This document shows, one piece after another, positions 1 to 7,074 of a stretch of DNA of 9,665 nucleotides. Source of the DNA: Chlamydiota bacterium (GTDB lineage: Bacteria > Chlamydiota > Chlamydiia > Chlamydiales > SM23-39); the NCBI GenBank assembly GCA_027459365.1, contig DAIDIM010000057.1, positions 1-9,665 on the forward strand. Reading direction: 5' to 3'. The notes under the pieces were generated by a model. The model was not told the origin of the DNA and did no database searches. It saw only the letters and a list, made by a program, of their open reading frames with translations. Positions within the stretch are counted from its first letter, which is position 1. Every line of letters begins with the position of its first letter. The position numbers were made by a program, and so were the translations under genes.

Positions 1-98
1 CTTGAATACCAATTATAGGCAAGTAAAGTTGAGAATAAGGCAATGCTTCCGATGAATGTGGGAAGTAGGAAGAGGAGAAATCGTGTCCGAATCCTCAT
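1..98 (-). CDS. N-terminus of a membrane protein, possibly a sensor-type protein (partial)
   Basis: An ATG at 98-96 overlaps the TGA of the preceding gene (ATGA), and the frame stays open for 32 codons to the window edge. The visible start is Arg-rich (MRIRTRF) followed by a strongly hydrophobic stretch (about residues 7-27: LLFLLPTFIGSIALFSTLLA) and then aromatic residues (YNWYS). This is a basic cytoplasmic tip followed by a first transmembrane helix. Starts of this kind are common in bacterial sensor proteins such as HAMP-containing kinases and RsbU-type PP2C phosphatases, but nothing diagnostic lies inside the window. It is the third gene of a chain coupled by 4-base overlaps behind the HEAT-repeat membrane protein and the CNBD protein. 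That the gene is real is fairly likely from the exact overlap and the open frame. The functional class is only a guess. Confidence 0.55.
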   Translation of the reverse strand, partial: MRIRTRFLLFLLPTFIGSIALFSTLLAYNWYS

Positions 99-514
99 GA
101 ATGGTACCTGCAAGGGAGCTGGTGTGAGTACACTTGTAACAAACCAACAGCAACAGATGGGCATTCAGAAATGATCGAGAGGAGATGGCTTCTGGAAAGG
201 GAGAAAATGATGCTGTCCGTTTTGCAAATGGCAGAATAGACGCGCGCCCGCTCATTAAAAAGCGATTCATCCCCAAAGTACTGATCGTTAGAGAGTTCAA
301 AAATTGGGATGCTTTTTTCATCGAAAAGCTGCACTTTCCCTTTCAAGATAAAGTAGATCCGGTTTGCAACCTGTCCGGAGGTAAAAATCTTTTCATCAGC
401 ATCGTAGTCGTCCTCATGTAATTTTTCAGCAATTGCTAAAAGAAGTTCGAGTTCTAACTCATTGAAGAGGGGAATCTTTTTTAAAAAAAATGCTTTTTCA
501 ATTAAGCTTTTCAT
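95..514 (-). CDS. Stand-alone cyclic-nucleotide-binding-type (CNBD/Crp-like sensor) domain protein
   Basis: This 139-residue protein consists almost entirely of one CNBD fold with no DNA-binding helix-turn-helix. An N-terminal helical lead (IEKAFFLKKIPLFNELELELL, residues 5-25) is the usual 'LF..L....L..IA' entry helix. The beta-roll follows (DADEKIFTSGQVANRIYFIL, then KGKVQLF), and then a degenerate phosphate-binding cassette at about residues 80-95 (FGDESLFNERARVYSA) and a closing helix. The canonical cassette ends in Arg-Ser/Thr-Ala. Here the Arg position reads Tyr (YSA), so binding of cAMP or cGMP is doubtful, although a nearby Arg (residue 91) could compensate. The ATG overlaps the stop of the 916-residue gene by 4 bases, and its own stop overlaps the next start the same way, so it is probably translated by coupling. 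In known NTT-HEAT fusions this domain sits at the C-terminus of the same chain. The likely job is to sense a ligand or act as a protein-interaction module for the upstream membrane protein. Confidence 0.85.
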   Translation of the reverse strand: MKSLIEKAFFLKKIPLFNELELELLLAIAEKLHEDDYDADEKIFTSGQVANRIYFILKGKVQLFDEKSIPIFELSNDQYFGDESLFNERARVYSAICKTDSIIFSLSRSHLLSIISECPSVAVGLLQVYSHQLPCRYHS

Positions 515-3261
515 GTTTCTAATAACTCGTAGGCATATTGATGGAATGTTTCATCTGAATGTTTCATCAGTTCGCGGAGCTCTTTTCTCCAATTTGGCAT
601 CTGCAGCTGCCTTTTCAATCGGACGGCCACAATTTTGTCGAATAGAAGGGGAGAGTCATCCAATTTATCGAGCAGCTCAGGAAGGGTGAGATTGGGGGAA
701 TTTCCATGCCAGTTTAAGCATGCAGCCATTTTCTCATCCATGGGAAGATCATCGATTAGAGGGGCAATGAGACGAAAAATACGGGCATCACAGGTTCTTT
801 CTAAACTTTCTATTGCATGTGCGTGAATTTTCCCGTTTCGATTATGGAGAGCGCGCACAAGGAGATCTGGATCTTCGAGTGATCCTGCAGCGCCGAGCAG
901 ATGAATCACAAAGTCAATGACCGATTGATAGCCTGCCAAAAGGGCATTTTGGAGCATTTCCAGATCATAGAGAGGGTATTGTTTTTGTATGGTGTGAGCA
1001 AAATAGAAATAAAAATAGGCTCGATCAATTTCAATATCCAAAATCTCGGGGAGAATTGCTTGGAGTTGCGGAAGGGCAAGGCGAGCTAAAATTTTCCCCG
1101 ATAAAATGCGCGCCCTTTCGGGGATGGCTACATCTTTAGTTAAAGTGAGGAGAAGGGGAACGATTTTTAAGCCCATTTGGAGAATGATCTCTTCCGCGCG
1201 ACGCCTTTCCGACGGGCGAAAACGGATACTTACAAGTAAAAGATCTTTAATGATGGTCGTATCGGCAATTTTGCCAAGAGCATCGAGCAAAGAAAGGCGA
1301 TACATCGAGTCGCGAGAATTTTCAAGCTCTTCAATCAATCTCGGTGCGTGACGACTAAATGTTTTTGACGAGGCTGCAGCAATGGTTCGTGCGGCCGCCC
1401 TTTTGACCAGTTTTGAGTCGTGATTGAGAAAGGGGAGCGCCCTTTCTGGGGTATTTTCTTCAGCGATTAAATCCAGCGCCATGCCGATCTCGTCAATCCT
1501 ATTTGACTGCAACATAATGTCGATTTTTTTGTTTGCGATTGTCCGATTGAGAGAGGCTGTTTCAAGAGTTGAGTTGGCAAGTGACTTTTTGAGTGTCAAG
1601 ATTGCAGCACTTTTGAGCATAAGGTCGGGATTCTCAAGATCGTCCTCAGCTTTTTCTGGATGATGCAACCCATGTTTGGCGAGGTAAAAATTGGCATGTT
1701 TTGCAAGTTCTGGGGAATCTGACTCTGCCCAAGCATCAATTGTTTGAATGACATTTGGGTGGTTGTGAAAGGGGGAATTTTCCAACAGTTGCAGCAGTTG
1801 GATTTTTGCAACAGTTCCAAACTTCCTTGCATAGAAAAGGATTTCATCGAGATGATCCCCCATCTCAAGGAGCGTTTTAGCCCCTAAAAGCTGCAACTCT
1901 TCTTGGGAAGAGCTGAGCGCTTTAAGAATTTCTTTTTTTGCCTCTTTTTGTTCCCGCCTTGTCATTTGAGAGAGCCACGTTTTCAATTTTCGATCAAAAT
2001 GGATCGCGTTGTCTTTCAAATTGCTGATAATTGCAGAAGAGTAAATCGTCCTCACAACAAATGCAAAAACCAGAACGAAAAGAGTGACAAAAAGGCCTAG
2101 AACTCTTGTCGATGCTTCAAATGAGCTCATTAAAATAGCCGATATCAACATCCCTGTCGGCTCAAAAAATGAACCAATGAGGATTCGAACCTTCGTTTTC
2201 AGTTTGCTTGGCGCGGCATTGGTCATCAAATTGATACTGTTCTCGTCAAAACCGTAAAGAAAGCCTTCGATCGCAACAAGACCTAAAATGGCCATGATGA
2301 GTTTGTCATAAGAGAGCCAACCCAAATAAACGGCTACAAAGAAAAGAGGTGTTACCAAAATTGCATTATTTAGGCCAAAGCGGCGGATACACCGGTTATA
2401 AATGAACATCGCTATAAAAATATTTGCAAAAGCGATGATCGCGCGACATTTCCCAAGAAATTCTGTGATGTGGTGTTCTCTATGGAAGGCCTTGCCAAAT
2501 GCCGCCATGCAATTGAAATCTGTGACTGTTTGCAGGAGCTGTGAAAAAATGGCAAGAAGGAGTAAAAAAATGACATACTTAGAGCGGAAAAGGAGCTTGC
2601 AAGTCATTAAGAATGAATCGCGATTTGATGAAGTGATCCCCTCTTGGCTGTCATCGTGAATGGCTTTGGTTGTGCGAGTAATGTTTCTCGCCTCGCGCAT
2701 CCCTAAAAGAATCGCTATGAATGCGGCGCCAAGCAATGTGGCAAATCCAAGTCGATCGAGCAATAAATTGATCGAAAGTCCAGAGATAATCGCGCCGATG
2801 TAGTAGGTTCCATTATAGAGGGCGTATACCCTTTTCGCGTCTTGTAAATCGTGATATTGATCGGTGAAGGTCCACATGAGAGGGAGGACCACTAAATAGA
2901 AGATTCTTGAAACGATTTTCAGTGCATACCAGAACTCACGCGGCGGGTCCCCATTTACAAAAATGGCCGATGTGACACACACAATCGCTGCAATCCCAAA
3001 AACAGCCATTAAAATTCGATAAGGGTTCGATTTTTTTATCCCCCAAAGAACTAAAGAGGAGGTACCAATCATGGCAAGCGCTATGCCAAAATAGACGCTT
3101 ACGAGGGAAACCGCCCCTACATTTTCAATGAATAAACCGTCGGAAAGGGTATCTAAACAAGAGCAGCCAAAAGCCCAAAAGATAGCAAGTCTTGCAAATT
3201 GTAGAGCCTGCCTTGCTTCCCCCGAGTAGACCCCAAAAACTTTGCGAAAGATTCCTTGCAT
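511..3261 (-). CDS. NTT-like (ATP/ADP-translocase-like) membrane protein with C-terminal HEAT repeats
   Basis: This is a 916-residue two-part protein. Residues about 20-410 carry roughly 11-12 hydrophobic segments (for example 48-75, 82-102, 110-131, 151-188, 228-248, 300-338, 360-407). The pattern resembles the nucleotide-transporter (NTT/TlcA) branch of the MFS-like carriers. The stretch around 339-372 (ENSINLMTNAAPSKLKTKVR and the following FFEPTG) corresponds in position to the NTT segment with conserved Lys residues. Residues about 440-916 are soluble and made of repeated paired helices typical of HEAT/armadillo repeats (for example LVKRAAARTIAAAS, MYRLSLLDALGKIAD, HAHAIESLERT). NTT-HEAT-CNBD fusions are known from free-living bacteria; here the CNBD is a separate gene with a 4-base overlap. 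The ATG at 3261 has no good Shine-Dalgarno sequence. No in-frame ATG, GTG or TTG lies between it and the upstream promoter-like box, so translation may be nearly leaderless. Whether it transports nucleotides is unknown; a regulatory or scaffold role is equally possible. Confidence 0.8.
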   Translation of the reverse strand: MQGIFRKVFGVYSGEARQALQFARLAIFWAFGCSCLDTLSDGLFIENVGAVSLVSVYFGIALAMIGTSSLVLWGIKKSNPYRILMAVFGIAAIVCVTSAIFVNGDPPREFWYALKIVSRIFYLVVLPLMWTFTDQYHDLQDAKRVYALYNGTYYIGAIISGLSINLLLDRLGFATLLGAAFIAILLGMREARNITRTTKAIHDDSQEGITSSNRDSFLMTCKLLFRSKYVIFLLLLAIFSQLLQTVTDFNCMAAFGKAFHREHHITEFLGKCRAIIAFANIFIAMFIYNRCIRRFGLNNAILVTPLFFVAVYLGWLSYDKLIMAILGLVAIEGFLYGFDENSINLMTNAAPSKLKTKVRILIGSFFEPTGMLISAILMSSFEASTRVLGLFVTLFVLVFAFVVRTIYSSAIISNLKDNAIHFDRKLKTWLSQMTRREQKEAKKEILKALSSSQEELQLLGAKTLLEMGDHLDEILFYARKFGTVAKIQLLQLLENSPFHNHPNVIQTIDAWAESDSPELAKHANFYLAKHGLHHPEKAEDDLENPDLMLKSAAILTLKKSLANSTLETASLNRTIANKKIDIMLQSNRIDEIGMALDLIAEENTPERALPFLNHDSKLVKRAAARTIAAASSKTFSRHAPRLIEELENSRDSMYRLSLLDALGKIADTTIIKDLLLVSIRFRPSERRRAEEIILQMGLKIVPLLLTLTKDVAIPERARILSGKILARLALPQLQAILPEILDIEIDRAYFYFYFAHTIQKQYPLYDLEMLQNALLAGYQSVIDFVIHLLGAAGSLEDPDLLVRALHNRNGKIHAHAIESLERTCDARIFRLIAPLIDDLPMDEKMAACLNWHGNSPNLTLPELLDKLDDSPLLFDKIVAVRLKRQLQMPNWRKELRELMKHSDETFHQYAYELLET

Positions 3262-3291
3262 ATTTTTGCTGGCATTATATAATAACGGAGG
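3256..3291. promoter_or_regulatory. Divergent promoter core with palindromic TATAAT box, plus yicC ribosome binding site
   Basis: Only 36 bases separate the two divergent start codons. Bases 3274-3283 (ATTATATAAT) form a perfect palindrome that gives TATAAT on the plus strand (3278-3283) and on the minus strand (3279-3274). On the plus strand a weak -35-like TTGCAT (3256-3261) lies 16 bases upstream and covers the start codon of the divergent gene. On the minus strand no good -35 element is visible. GGAGG at 3287-3291, six bases before the yicC ATG, is a clear ribosome binding site. A start site about seven bases past either box would give very short leaders, so the exact transcription starts are uncertain. 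Confidence 0.4.
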
Positions 3292-3297
3292 TTTTTT

Positions 3298-4155
3298 ATG
3301 CCAATGAGTATGACAGGGTTTGGGAGAGGGACAATCGATGCTCTCTTCGGCCGATTGATTGTAGAGATGCAGTCGCTTAATAGAAAATTTTTTGAAGTGA
3401 ATACCTATCTGCCCAAAGAGCTGTCTAGCTTCGAAAATGAGATTAGAAAATGGATTTCAGAGAAGATCCACAGAGGCCAAATCACGGTCCGCGTCCAATG
3501 GATTCCATCTAGTGTTGCCCTTGTTCCCGATTTAGAAATCTTAAAAAAGTTAAAAGAAGAATGGGAAAATAGGGCATTGCAGCTCAAAATGGACCCAAAA
3601 GCAATTGATCTCCCATTTCTCATTGCCAATCTTCCCCCGATTCAAAAAAATGATCTATTGAAGGAGGGAGACTTACAAAAATGTATTGAAGAGGCGCTTG
3701 ATGCCCTTGTCCGCATGAAAGAAAAAGAGGGAATGGCGCTAGCAAAAGATGTGGGGGGGAGGGTCGATGAACTTCAGAAGATGGTGATGGCAATCGAGGA
3801 GCTTGTCCCAACAGCTGTCGACAAAATGCGTCAAAAACTTCAAGAAAGGATGAAAAGTCTGTTTACAGAAGAAGCAATGCTTGATGATAAAATCATGAAG
3901 GAGGCTGCTTTTTTTGCTGAAAAAATCGATATCTCAGAAGAAATTACAAGACTTAAGATTCATTTTGTCCAGTTAGGCGAGGTGCTTCGTGCATCGGGGA
4001 GCATCGGTCGAAAAATGGAATTTATCCTGCAGGAAATCTCTCGAGAAACCAATACAATTGGATCGAAATCGGCTGACGCAAATATTTCAAATATTGTCGT
4101 AGAAATGAAAAGCGAGATTGAAAAAATTCGAGAACAGATTCAGAATATTGAGTAA
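3298..4155 (+). CDS. yicC: YicC family endoribonuclease
   Basis: This 285-residue protein is full length for the YicC family. The N-terminus has the signature SMTGFGRG (residues 4-11), followed by EMQSLNRKFFEV and LPKELSSFENEIR, which match the YicC N-terminal domain. The C-terminal DUF1732 part is very clear: FILQEISRETNTIGSKSADA, then VEMKSEIEKIREQIQNIE at the very end. E. coli YicC is a metal-dependent endoribonuclease implicated in small-RNA turnover; the family role in this lineage is inferred. The start at 3298 is chosen because GGAGG lies six bases upstream; the next in-frame ATGs at 3304 and 3310 are less well spaced. It is the first gene of the yicC-gmk-rpoZ-metG operon and ends 8 bases before gmk. 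The same yicC-gmk-rpoZ order is found in many bacteria. Confidence 0.93.
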   Translation: MPMSMTGFGRGTIDALFGRLIVEMQSLNRKFFEVNTYLPKELSSFENEIRKWISEKIHRGQITVRVQWIPSSVALVPDLEILKKLKEEWENRALQLKMDPKAIDLPFLIANLPPIQKNDLLKEGDLQKCIEEALDALVRMKEKEGMALAKDVGGRVDELQKMVMAIEELVPTAVDKMRQKLQERMKSLFTEEAMLDDKIMKEAAFFAEKIDISEEITRLKIHFVQLGEVLRASGSIGRKMEFILQEISRETNTIGSKSADANISNIVVEMKSEIEKIREQIQNIE

Positions 4156-4163
4156 TTGATTAG

Positions 4164-4733
4164 ATGGGAAAAAAAGGGATTATTTTTGTGGTGAGCGCGC
4201 CAGCTGGAACTGGAAAGACCACCCTTGTCCGCATGTTGCAAGACGAATTCCCCAACGTGATCGAAAGTATTTCATACACTACACGTAAAAAGCGCCCCCA
4301 GGAAATACCAGGTCGTGACTATTATTTTATCACACATCAAGAGTTTGAACAGAAAATTCAGGATGGAGAATTCTTAGAGTATGCCGAAGTTTTCGGCCAA
4401 TACTACGGGACGTCTCGCAAATTCTTGAATGAGCAACAAAAAATTGGGAATCACGTTATTTTAGTAATTGACACCCAAGGAGCGATGTATCTTAAAGAGA
4501 AAATTCAAGCTGTCTTTATTTTCATTCGTCCCCCTAGCATGGAGGTCTTAAAAGAGAGACTGATTGCTCGCAAATCCGAAAGTGACGAAGCCATTGCCGA
4601 AAGGCTTTTGTGGGCCAAAAAAGAGATCGAATGCATGAAATCGTACGATTATGAAATTGTAAACGATAGGCTAGATCATGCTTACGATGTATTGCGCTCA
4701 ATCATCATCGCCGAAACCCACAGAATAAAGTAG
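4164..4733 (+). CDS. gmk: Guanylate kinase
   Basis: This enzyme phosphorylates GMP (and dGMP) to GDP with ATP in the cytoplasm, feeding GTP and dGTP pools. At 189 residues it is slightly shorter than the usual 200-210. The P-loop at residues 11-20 reads SAPAGTGKTT, in place of the common SGPSGxGKST, so the first loop Gly is Ala. The GMP-binding signature follows (SYTTRKKRPQEIPGRDYYF, residues 37-55), then GEFLEYAEVFGQYYGTSR and the acidic IDTQGA. The lid and C-terminal helices (ERLIARKSESDEAIAERL) are normal. The gene begins 8 bases after yicC with only a weak ribosome binding site, which fits coupled translation. A 57-base gap separates it from the small downstream gene. Identity is secure. 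Confidence 0.97.
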   Translation: MGKKGIIFVVSAPAGTGKTTLVRMLQDEFPNVIESISYTTRKKRPQEIPGRDYYFITHQEFEQKIQDGEFLEYAEVFGQYYGTSRKFLNEQQKIGNHVILVIDTQGAMYLKEKIQAVFIFIRPPSMEVLKERLIARKSESDEAIAERLLWAKKEIECMKSYDYEIVNDRLDHAYDVLRSIIIAETHRIK

Positions 4734-4743
4734 CAGTATTTTA

Positions 4744-4772
4744 TAGACACTGTTTGAACGATGTGGTAAAGT
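4744..4772 (+). promoter_or_regulatory. Possible internal promoter ahead of the omega-like gene and metG
   Basis: In the 57-base gap after gmk, TAGACA (4744-4749) and TAAAGT (4767-4772) are separated by exactly 17 bases. They match the housekeeping -35 and -10 hexamers at 5/6 and 4/6 positions. Initiation near 4779 would leave a leader of about 12 bases containing the GAGG ribosome binding site at 4781-4784. The site could be chance; read-through from yicC-gmk is the alternative. Confidence 0.35.
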
Positions 4773-4790
4773 GAATCCCCGAGGTATTTT

Positions 4791-4958
4791 ATGCGAGAAG
4801 AAAGAGTTACTACAGAAGATTTGAGAAAGAAATTCAAAAACAATTTTGATCTCTGTAATTTTGCTATTCAAGTTGGAAGAAATGAGATCATGAAAAATCC
4901 ACAAACAACTTTAAGAAATATCCTTGACACTGTTGAGGAAAAAGAATCAGAAAAATGA
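4791..4958 (+). CDS. rpoZ: Short, divergent RNA polymerase omega subunit (candidate)
   Basis: This 55-residue ORF has GAGG six bases before its ATG, and its TGA overlaps the metG ATG (ATGA). The N-terminal RVTTEDLRKKFKNNFDL (residues 5-21), followed by an Ala four residues later and an Arg at residue 30, can be laid without gaps on the conserved omega start (as recalled for E. coli: RVTVQDAVEKIGNRFDL with downstream Ala and Arg). I count about 11 identities in 26 positions. A second block, QTTLRNILDTVEE, resembles the omega KTTVIALREIEEG segment after a deleted loop. Position also supports this: rpoZ follows gmk in many bacteria. Omega is a small chaperone of the beta-prime subunit. The protein is well below the usual 70-90 residues, and chlamydial genomes have, as far as I recall, often left this gene as hypothetical. 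The identity is a strong inference and has not been shown experimentally. Confidence 0.7.
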   Translation: MREERVTTEDLRKKFKNNFDLCNFAIQVGRNEIMKNPQTTLRNILDTVEEKESEK

Positions 4959-7009
4959 GAAGAATTCTCATCACAGCTGCTCTTCCGTACGCCAATGGTC
5001 CTCAACATTTTGGACATTTAGCAGGGGCTTACTTGCCGGGCGATTGCTATGCCCGTTTTGAAAGATTGAGAGGAAACGATGTTCTCTATATTTGCGGATC
5101 TGATGAACATGGGGTTGCGATCACTTTAAGCGCCGATTTAGCCAAGCGCTCTCCTAAAGAACATGTCGATCTTTTTCATGCAATCAATAAGGATTTTTTT
5201 GAAAAATTGAACATCTCTTTTGATCACTTTAGCCGCACCACTTGGCCAGGGCACATTGCGACAACACAGAGCATTTTCCATGCATTGAAAGAAAATGGCT
5301 ATATCATAGCAAAAACGGAGAATCACCTTTATTCTGAGACAGAGAAAAGATTTTTAGCCGATCGTTATGTTGTAGGGACATGTCCAAAATGTGGATTTGA
5401 GGAGGCAAGAGGGGATGAGTGCCAGCGCTGCGCCGCTTCTTATGAATCGACAGATCTTAAAAATCCCAGATCTAAATTGACTGGATCTCCACTCTCTGTT
5501 CGGCCAAGCGAACATCTTTACCTTCGTTTTGATCTTTTTAAAGATCGGTTAAAAGAATGGATTGAGAAAAAAAATTGGAAAGAAAACGTCGTCCGCTTTG
5601 CGATGAGCTACATCAATGACTTAAAAATGCGCGCAATCACTCGTGACTCTGATTGGGGAATACCCGTCCCTGACATGCCAGGGAAAGTCTTTTATGTATG
5701 GTTCGATGCGCCGATTGGGTACATTTCTGCAACGCAAGATTGGGCTCAGAAAATCGGGAAGCCCGATCGCTGGAAAGAATACTGGCTATCTCCCGATACA
5801 GAGCTTGTCCAATTTTTAGGCAAAGACAATATCCCATTCCATGCAGTCTTTTTCCCAGCTATGTTGATGGGACAAAATCTTCCCTATAAACTTCCAGATC
5901 AACTCCCTGCAAACGAATTTTTCATGCTTGAAGGGAGACAATTTTCCAAGTCAGATGGCTGGACAATCGACATGGATGATTTCTTTTCCAAGTATACACC
6001 GGATCTTGCTCGCTACACTATTGCTGCCAATGCACCGGAAACAGCAGATGCCGAGTTTAGTTGGAAAGATTTCCAAATGCGCTGCAATGCAGAGCTCCTC
6101 GGCAAGTTTGGGAACTTTGTCCATCGCGTTCTTGTATTTGCAAAACAACATTGTGCTGGCACCGTTCCTCCTAAACATGAACTCAATGAAAGAGATCGCC
6201 AATTTCTAGAAGACATCCGCAAACTCATTTGTGAAGCGGAAGCTGCCTTTGTCGATTTTCATCTCCGCAAAGCGACCCAAATTCTCATGGAGCTCGCGCA
6301 ACTAGGAAACGTCTATTTCGAACATCGAAAACCGTGGAAACTCGCAAAAAATCCCGAAACGGGCAAAGAATTAGAAACAACCCTCAATTGCTGTATCCAA
6401 TGTATCAAAGCCCTTGCCCTGATCTCCTTTCCGATTGTCCCCGATGCAGCACAAAAAATCTGGAACCAACTCGGCTATCATAGTGCGATTGATCAATGGG
6501 CAAAAATTCGCGATACCGATGTTCCCACTAACCAGAAACTGCCAGAGCCATATGTCCTTTTTCGCAAAGTAGAAGATGAAGAGATCACAGCACAAATTGA
6601 GAAACTTGGAAAATCAAAAGCGTTGCACAAAGAGGTTGTCGTGAAAACAGAATTCCCTGTCGCAGATCCCATAATTGAACCTTTAAAGACATCGATTGAC
6701 TTCGATCTTTTCCAGAAAATGGATCTTCGCATTGCGCAAGTACTAGAAGCAACAAAAGTTCCAAAATCAAAAAAACTCCTCAAACTCTTAGTCGATCTAG
6801 GCTTTGAAAAAAGGACCGTTGTATCTGGCATTGCACAACATTTTGAACCAGAACAACTCATTGGAAAGAAGGTGATCTTAGTCGCAAATCTAGCTCCAGC
6901 AACCATCATGGGCATTGAGAGCCGAGGCATGGTCTTAGCCTCACATTCAGGCGCATTGCTTGAACTACCTCAAATCCAAGGACTCCCTGCCGGCAGCGTC
7001 GTTTCTTAA
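4955..7009 (+). CDS. metG: Methionyl-tRNA synthetase with C-terminal tRNA-binding domain
   Basis: This 684-residue class I aminoacyl-tRNA synthetase charges tRNA-Met in two ATP-dependent steps. The HIGH-type motif is HFGH at residues 18-21 within ALPYANGPQHFGHL. A zinc knuckle has four cysteines, C143-x2-C146 and C156-x2-C159. The KMSKS loop reads QFSKS at about residues 329-333, so the first Lys is Gln. The anticodon-binding helical domain follows (about 360-540). Residues about 580-684 form an EMAPII/Trbp111-type OB-fold tRNA-binding domain (KMDLRIAQVLEA, VSGIAQHF, VANLAPATIMGIESRGM), as in the E. coli-type dimeric enzyme, and the length is similar to that enzyme (677). The start overlaps the stop of the small upstream gene by 4 bases, so translation is coupled. 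The gene ends 10 bases before a large inverted repeat. Confidence 0.98.
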   Translation: MRRILITAALPYANGPQHFGHLAGAYLPGDCYARFERLRGNDVLYICGSDEHGVAITLSADLAKRSPKEHVDLFHAINKDFFEKLNISFDHFSRTTWPGHIATTQSIFHALKENGYIIAKTENHLYSETEKRFLADRYVVGTCPKCGFEEARGDECQRCAASYESTDLKNPRSKLTGSPLSVRPSEHLYLRFDLFKDRLKEWIEKKNWKENVVRFAMSYINDLKMRAITRDSDWGIPVPDMPGKVFYVWFDAPIGYISATQDWAQKIGKPDRWKEYWLSPDTELVQFLGKDNIPFHAVFFPAMLMGQNLPYKLPDQLPANEFFMLEGRQFSKSDGWTIDMDDFFSKYTPDLARYTIAANAPETADAEFSWKDFQMRCNAELLGKFGNFVHRVLVFAKQHCAGTVPPKHELNERDRQFLEDIRKLICEAEAAFVDFHLRKATQILMELAQLGNVYFEHRKPWKLAKNPETGKELETTLNCCIQCIKALALISFPIVPDAAQKIWNQLGYHSAIDQWAKIRDTDVPTNQKLPEPYVLFRKVEDEEITAQIEKLGKSKALHKEVVVKTEFPVADPIIEPLKTSIDFDLFQKMDLRIAQVLEATKVPKSKKLLKLLVDLGFEKRTVVSGIAQHFEPEQLIGKKVILVANLAPATIMGIESRGMVLASHSGALLELPQIQGLPAGSVVS

Positions 7010-7019
7010 CCAGAACTAT

Positions 7020-7072
7020 ACAACTTTTCCTCAGAATGTCCAGAAAAATTGGACATACTGAGGAAAAGTTGT
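7020..7072. terminator. Long inverted repeat between convergent genes, probable bidirectional terminator
   Basis: Arms 7021-7041 and 7051-7071 are reverse complements with a single mismatch; a further A-T pair (7020/7072) extends the stem to 22 positions. The loop is 9 bases (7042-7050, AGAAAAATT). It lies between the stop of metG (7009) and the stop of the convergent minus-strand gene (7075), which is where a shared terminator belongs. No clean U-tract follows the stem on either strand, so it is not a textbook intrinsic terminator. The stem ends themselves carry TTTT/AAAA runs. It could instead be an RNA-stabilising 3' hairpin. Confidence 0.65.
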
Positions 7073-7074
7073 GA

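Noticed and set aside
95..135. Possible frameshift truncating the CNBD protein
   Set aside because: The open frame beyond belongs to a new ORF with its own ATG overlapping the stop (ATGA), and the CNBD fold is already complete. A natural gene boundary is the simpler reading.
13..321. 102-codon minus-strand ORF overlapping the CNBD gene
   Set aside because: It is an out-of-frame shadow. The CNBD protein in the other frame has a recognisable fold and precise overlaps at both ends.
6493..6930. 145-codon minus-strand ORF within metG
   Set aside because: It lies wholly antisense to the conserved C-terminal part of MetRS, and its product shows no recognisable motif.
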